From assembly GCA_964650845.1 (NCBI GenBank), contig CAZYXR010000106.1, positions 1 to 8,833 on the forward strand: a DNA stretch of 8,833 bases, read 5' to 3'. Shown piece by piece: positions 6,614 through 8,833 of this stretch. The DNA comes from UBA7692 sp964650845 (GTDB lineage: Bacteria > Bacteroidota > Bacteroidia > Chitinophagales > LD1). Numbering within the stretch: position 1 is the first letter of the stretch; each line of letters begins with the position of its first letter. The translations under genes were made by a program, and so were the position numbers. The notes beneath the pieces were generated by a model. That model made no database searches, had not been told where the DNA came from, and saw only the letters and a program-made list of their open reading frames with translations.

Positions 6614-7645
6614 TAATACTTCGTACACAATGCCTTGCCCCGCCACTGCCGCATCACCATGAATGGTTATGGGCAAAATTTGATCGTAATTTTCTTTGTA
6701 AATCGAATTAGCTTTTGCCCTGCAAAAACCTGCTACAATGGGGTTTACAGCTTCTAAGTGCGAGGGGTTGGGCATCAGTTTTAGATATACGTTTTTACCC
6801 GCTGTGGTTTCATATTGTGAAGCAAAACCCAAGTGATACTTTACATCGCCATCACCAAAGGTAGGGTCGCCTACTACATTGCCTTCAAACTCGTTGAAGA
6901 TTTCCTCGTAGGTTTTTCCCAAAATATTTGCCAACACATTCAAGCGACCGCGGTGCGCCATGCCAAAAACAACTTCTTCTACACCTTGCTCGGCACACTT
7001 GTTGATGATTGCCTCCAATGAGGGGATGGTAGTTTCGCCACCTTCGAGCGAAAAACGCTTCTCGCCAATGTATTTTTTACCTAAGAAATTTTCAAACACA
7101 ACAGCTTTATTCAGCGAGCGAAGAATGTGTTCCTTTTTCTTTACATCGAAGTTTAAAAGAGTTGGGTTTCCTTCAATCTTGTTACGCAGCCATTCGCGCT
7201 CTGCCTTGTTGCGCACGTAGCCATATTCAAAACCAATTGTATGCAAGTAAATGCTATGCAGTCGTGCCAAAATATCGCGCAGTGTAGCATTGGGCAAGCC
7301 GATTTCGCTGCCAATTACAAACTTGCGATCAAGGTCTTTATCGCTCAGACCAAAATGCTCCAAATCTAAATCGGCAAAACGGTTTTTGCGCGGCTTTAAA
7401 GGGTTGGTGTTTGCAATTAAATGCCCTTTGTTTCTGTAAGCATTTATCAATTCAAAAACCTTGAATTCATCGGCACTTACGCCTGCTGCTTTGCCATTAC
7501 CATTGTAGCTGATACTGGCAAAATCAAAACCTTCAAAAAACTTTTTGAATTCCGGATCAACCGTGGCAGGGTTTGTTTTAAAATCGCGGTATAAATTTTC
7601 AATATACTCCGGTGTTGCGTTGGAGAGAAACGAATAACTATCCAT
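6611..7645 (-). CDS. sucA: 2-oxoglutarate dehydrogenase E1, N-terminal part (ends at premature stop)
   Basis: These 344 residues form the N-terminal part of E1 of the 2-oxoglutarate dehydrogenase complex in the TCA cycle. The start MDSYSFLSNATPEYIENLYRDF is the short N-terminal helix region that docks the E1 to the complex in relatives. Then come VFELINAYRNKGHL (63-76), FENFLGKKYIGEKRFSLEGG (184-203), FGMAHRGRLNVLAN (227-240), FGDGDVKYHLGF (263-274), MPNPSHLEAVNPIVAGF (291-307) and HGDAAVAGQG (329-338). The last is the start of the thiamine-diphosphate motif. The reading frame then meets TAA, whereas homologues run on to about 900-930 residues; with the next part the total is 904 codons. Alone this fragment lacks the rest of the cofactor site and should be inactive. 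A clear promoter lies upstream, divergent from the peroxidase gene. Confidence 0.9.
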   Translation of the reverse strand: MDSYSFLSNATPEYIENLYRDFKTNPATVDPEFKKFFEGFDFASISYNGNGKAAGVSADEFKVFELINAYRNKGHLIANTNPLKPRKNRFADLDLEHFGLSDKDLDRKFVIGSEIGLPNATLRDILARLHSIYLHTIGFEYGYVRNKAEREWLRNKIEGNPTLLNFDVKKKEHILRSLNKAVVFENFLGKKYIGEKRFSLEGGETTIPSLEAIINKCAEQGVEEVVFGMAHRGRLNVLANILGKTYEEIFNEFEGNVVGDPTFGDGDVKYHLGFASQYETTAGKNVYLKLMPNPSHLEAVNPIVAGFCRAKANSIYKENYDQILPITIHGDAAVAGQGIVYEVL

Positions 7646-7677
7646 GTTTTAGCTGTGTTGCCTTTTTATAAGCGTGT

Positions 7678-7712
7678 CAAAAGTATAGTATTCTTGTAGA
7701 GGTTTTCAACAA
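7678..7712 (-). promoter_or_regulatory. sucA promoter (-33 TTG and -7 TAnnTTTG)
   Basis: On the minus strand, TACTTTTG (7685-7678) is an exact -7 box. TTG triplets at 7709-7707 and 7712-7710 give -33 elements with spacers of 21 and 24 bases, the former within the usual range for Bacteroidota. Expected initiation near 7671 leaves a leader of about 26 bases before the sucA ATG. This is the best-formed promoter in the window, and it suggests the broken gene is still transcribed. Confidence 0.65.
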
Positions 7713-7803
7713 AAAAACAATTGCAACATATTTTAATGAACAATACATTCGGCACTGGCGGGGTTTAGCTCACAATAATTACTAATCGAAACAGCGCTGT
7801 GTT

Positions 7804-7830
7804 TTGTGGCAAATTCTTTTTGTACGTTTG
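7804..7830 (+). promoter_or_regulatory. Peroxidase-gene promoter (-7 TACGTTTG)
   Basis: TACGTTTG (7823-7830) matches TAnnTTTG exactly; TTG at 7804-7806 is a possible -33 element, with a slightly short 16-base spacer. Initiation near 7837 would leave a leader of about 18 bases before the ATG at 7855. The region between this promoter and that of sucA (about 90 bases) shows no other feature I can support. Confidence 0.55.
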
Positions 7831-7854
7831 TATATCACAGGAAATAAAACACCA

Positions 7855-8391
7855 ATGAAATTCATCACACTATTAATACTGTTTGCTATGACACCATCAT
7901 CAAAATCGGTTTATGATTTTACAATGAAAAATATTGACGGCAAAGAAATTGCCCTGAGCGACTATAAAGGCAAAGTGCTTTTGCTTGTAAATGTTGCCAG
8001 CAAATGTGGTTTAACACCACAGTACAAAGAAATTCAAGCACTGCACGAAAAATACAAAGACAAAGGCTTGGTAGTATTGGGTTTTCCGGCAAATAACTTT
8101 ATGGGGCAAGAGCCCGGCAGTGATAAAGAGATTAAAGAATTTTGCACATTGAAGTACGATGTAACATTTCCTATGTTTTCAAAAATTTCGGTAAAAGGCA
8201 GCAATCAGCACCCATTGTATAAGTACCTTACTTCAAAAGTAGAAAATGGAGTAATTGACGCAAAGGTTAGCTGGAACTTTCAAAAGTTTTTGGTGGGCAA
8301 ATCGGGCAAAGTAATCACTTCGTTTGGGCCACAAACTTCGGTAGCGGATGCAGAGGTTGTTAAGACTATTGAAGCAGCTTTAGCGCAATAA
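7855..8391 (+). CDS. Glutathione peroxidase family thiol peroxidase (possibly exported)
   Basis: A 178-residue thioredoxin-fold peroxidase (BtuE/GPx family) that reduces hydrogen peroxide and organic hydroperoxides. The catalytic tetrad is visible: peroxidatic Cys51 in NVASKCGLT, Gln85 in NNFMGQEPG, and Trp140 with Asn141 in SWNFQKFLV. Cys97 in EFCTLKYDVTFPMF is where bacterial and plant members have the resolving cysteine, so thioredoxin is a more likely reductant than glutathione. There is no selenocysteine. A TTG at 7804 opens a longer frame, but ATG at 7855 is chosen because it lies after the promoter and begins MKFITLLILFAMTPSS, which looks like a short signal or anchor segment; the mature enzyme would start near Val19. 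Export is thus likely but not certain, as ATG 7888 would give a cytoplasmic form. It diverges from sucA. Confidence 0.92.
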   Translation: MKFITLLILFAMTPSSKSVYDFTMKNIDGKEIALSDYKGKVLLLVNVASKCGLTPQYKEIQALHEKYKDKGLVVLGFPANNFMGQEPGSDKEIKEFCTLKYDVTFPMFSKISVKGSNQHPLYKYLTSKVENGVIDAKVSWNFQKFLVGKSGKVITSFGPQTSVADAEVVKTIEAALAQ

Positions 8392-8413
8392 ACTGCGAAT
8401 TTGTCATTACAAC

Positions 8414-8421
8414 TACCTTTG
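8414..8421 (+). promoter_or_regulatory. Candidate -7 box for the TolC-like gene
   Basis: TACCTTTG matches TAnnTTTG exactly, 22 bases after the peroxidase stop. The only nearby TTG (8401-8403) is too close for a -33 element, so the promoter is unproved. If used, it would give a leader of roughly 90 bases to the proposed TTG start. Confidence 0.35.
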
Positions 8422-8520
8422 AATTTTAAAGAGTTTGCAAACGGCAAAAATTTAACTTCGCCCCAAAATATTATTGGTTTGAACTGCTCTCCATTTACCA
8501 TACCACAAAAGCTATTGAGT

Positions 8521-8833
8521 TTGATTCGACTTTTTTCGCATTCGCGTCTCGGCATCAATACAATATTGTGTTTTACATTTTTGTTGGTTTTTAGTTGCTC
8601 AAATGCAACTGCGCAACAAAGTTGGACGCTCGAAAAATGTATCAGCCACGCTTTAGAAAACAACATCAGTGTTAGGCAAGCCGGTTTACAAAAAGACATA
8701 TCGAAAAAACAACTTACACAAAGTTATCTAAGTACGTTTTTACCAACCGTTGATGCATCGGCAACATACAACGTTAGTTTTGGCAACTCGGTAAACCAAT
8801 TTGATTACACTTTGATTGCGGGAAGCCTGCAAA
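8521..8833 (+). CDS. TolC-family outer-membrane efflux protein, N-terminal part, 3'-truncated by window edge
   Basis: The frame runs off the right edge. It encodes a signal peptide (RLFSHSR positive region, hydrophobic ILCFTFLLVF, AxA site ending ATA before QQ), then QQSWTLEKCISHALENN, ISVRQAGLQKDISKKQL and FLPTVDASATYNVSFGN. This is the typical start of TolC-like trimeric channel proteins: the first helix with (W/S)LxxCIxxALxNN, then a helix leading to LP.V..SA.Y. These proteins form the outer-membrane exit duct of RND or ABC efflux and type I secretion. The frame contains no ATG from the peroxidase stop at 8391 onward, so the start must be non-ATG; TTG at 8521 gives the best signal peptide and TTG at 8515 is nearly equal. 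VFSC just before the cleavage site is a weak lipobox alternative. Partner pump genes would be expected beyond the edge. Confidence 0.8.
   Translation, partial: MIRLFSHSRLGINTILCFTFLLVFSCSNATAQQSWTLEKCISHALENNISVRQAGLQKDISKKQLTQSYLSTFLPTVDASATYNVSFGNSVNQFDYTLIAGSLQ

Noticed and set aside
6460..6660. 66-residue minus-strand frame across the sucA break
   Set aside because: It is in a different frame from both sucA halves, lacks SucA or any other homology, and the SucA reading needs no frameshift.
7791..7800. 10-bp palindrome ACAGCGCTGT upstream of the peroxidase promoter as an operator
   Set aside because: Several 10-bp palindromes are expected by chance in a window of this length, and it matches no operator I can name.
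7804..7854. TTG-started N-terminal extension of the peroxidase
   Set aside because: It would include the promoter -7 box and the transcription start, and the added residues break a plausible signal peptide.
8433..8442. 10-bp palindrome GTTTGCAAAC upstream of the TolC-like gene
   Set aside because: Same chance argument; only one copy and no flanking symmetry.
8280..8699. 139-residue minus-strand frame at the right end
   Set aside because: It lies antisense to the peroxidase end and the TolC start, both of which have clear homology on the plus strand; its translation shows no recognisable domain.

Overview
The window looks like chromosomal DNA of a member of the Bacteroidota, probably a free-living or environmental relative of the Chitinophagales/Sphingobacteriales. 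The support is: exact matches to the Bacteroidota -7 promoter box TAnnTTTG upstream of several genes, no clear Shine-Dalgarno sequences, a large collagen-like protein with the 'GNVGIGT..P..KL.V' repeats common in this phylum, a DUF2797-type protein, and housekeeping proteins of Bacteroidota flavour. This placement is from sequence style only; no database search was possible.

Layout, left to right. (1) 3-1646 (+): the C-terminal 547 residues of a collagen-like surface or fibre protein, cut by the left edge. (2) 1753-2550 (+): a DUF2797-family protein with paired CxxC motifs and a central segment resembling the GIY-YIG fold. (3) 2650-4182 (+): cofactor-independent phosphoglycerate mutase (gpmI), with all expected catalytic and metal-binding residues. 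(4) 4220-4252: a perfect 12-bp inverted repeat, probably the gpmI terminator or a toxin-antitoxin operator. (5) 4316-4815 (+): a two-gene toxin-antitoxin module (addiction-module antitoxin and ParE/RelE-family toxin) with a 4-base overlap. (6) 7645-4931 (-): 2-oxoglutarate dehydrogenase E1 (sucA), present along its full length but cut in two by one in-frame TAA at 6611-6613, where relatives are expected to carry glutamine. (7) 7855-8391 (+): a thiol-type glutathione peroxidase, divergent from sucA. (8) about 8521-8833 (+): the start of a TolC-like outer-membrane efflux protein, cut by the right edge and without any in-frame ATG.

The window combines central carbon metabolism (glycolysis through GpmI, TCA cycle through SucA), oxidative-stress defence (glutathione peroxidase), envelope functions (collagen-like protein, TolC-like protein) and one selfish or stress module (the TA pair) between two housekeeping genes. 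No tRNA, rRNA, CRISPR array, insertion sequence or multi-gene defence island is visible. All spaces between genes are shorter than 300 bases; the longest is the 209-base divergent sucA/peroxidase region, which holds a promoter in each direction.

The strongest anomaly is the interrupted sucA. The stop falls inside the thiamine-diphosphate site, between the GD and NN halves of the motif, and is followed at once by an in-frame ATG (TAA-ATG). Both halves are otherwise well preserved. Possible readings are a recent nonsense mutation, a base-call error, stop readthrough, or translation of two coupled half-proteins. Sequence alone cannot decide between them.
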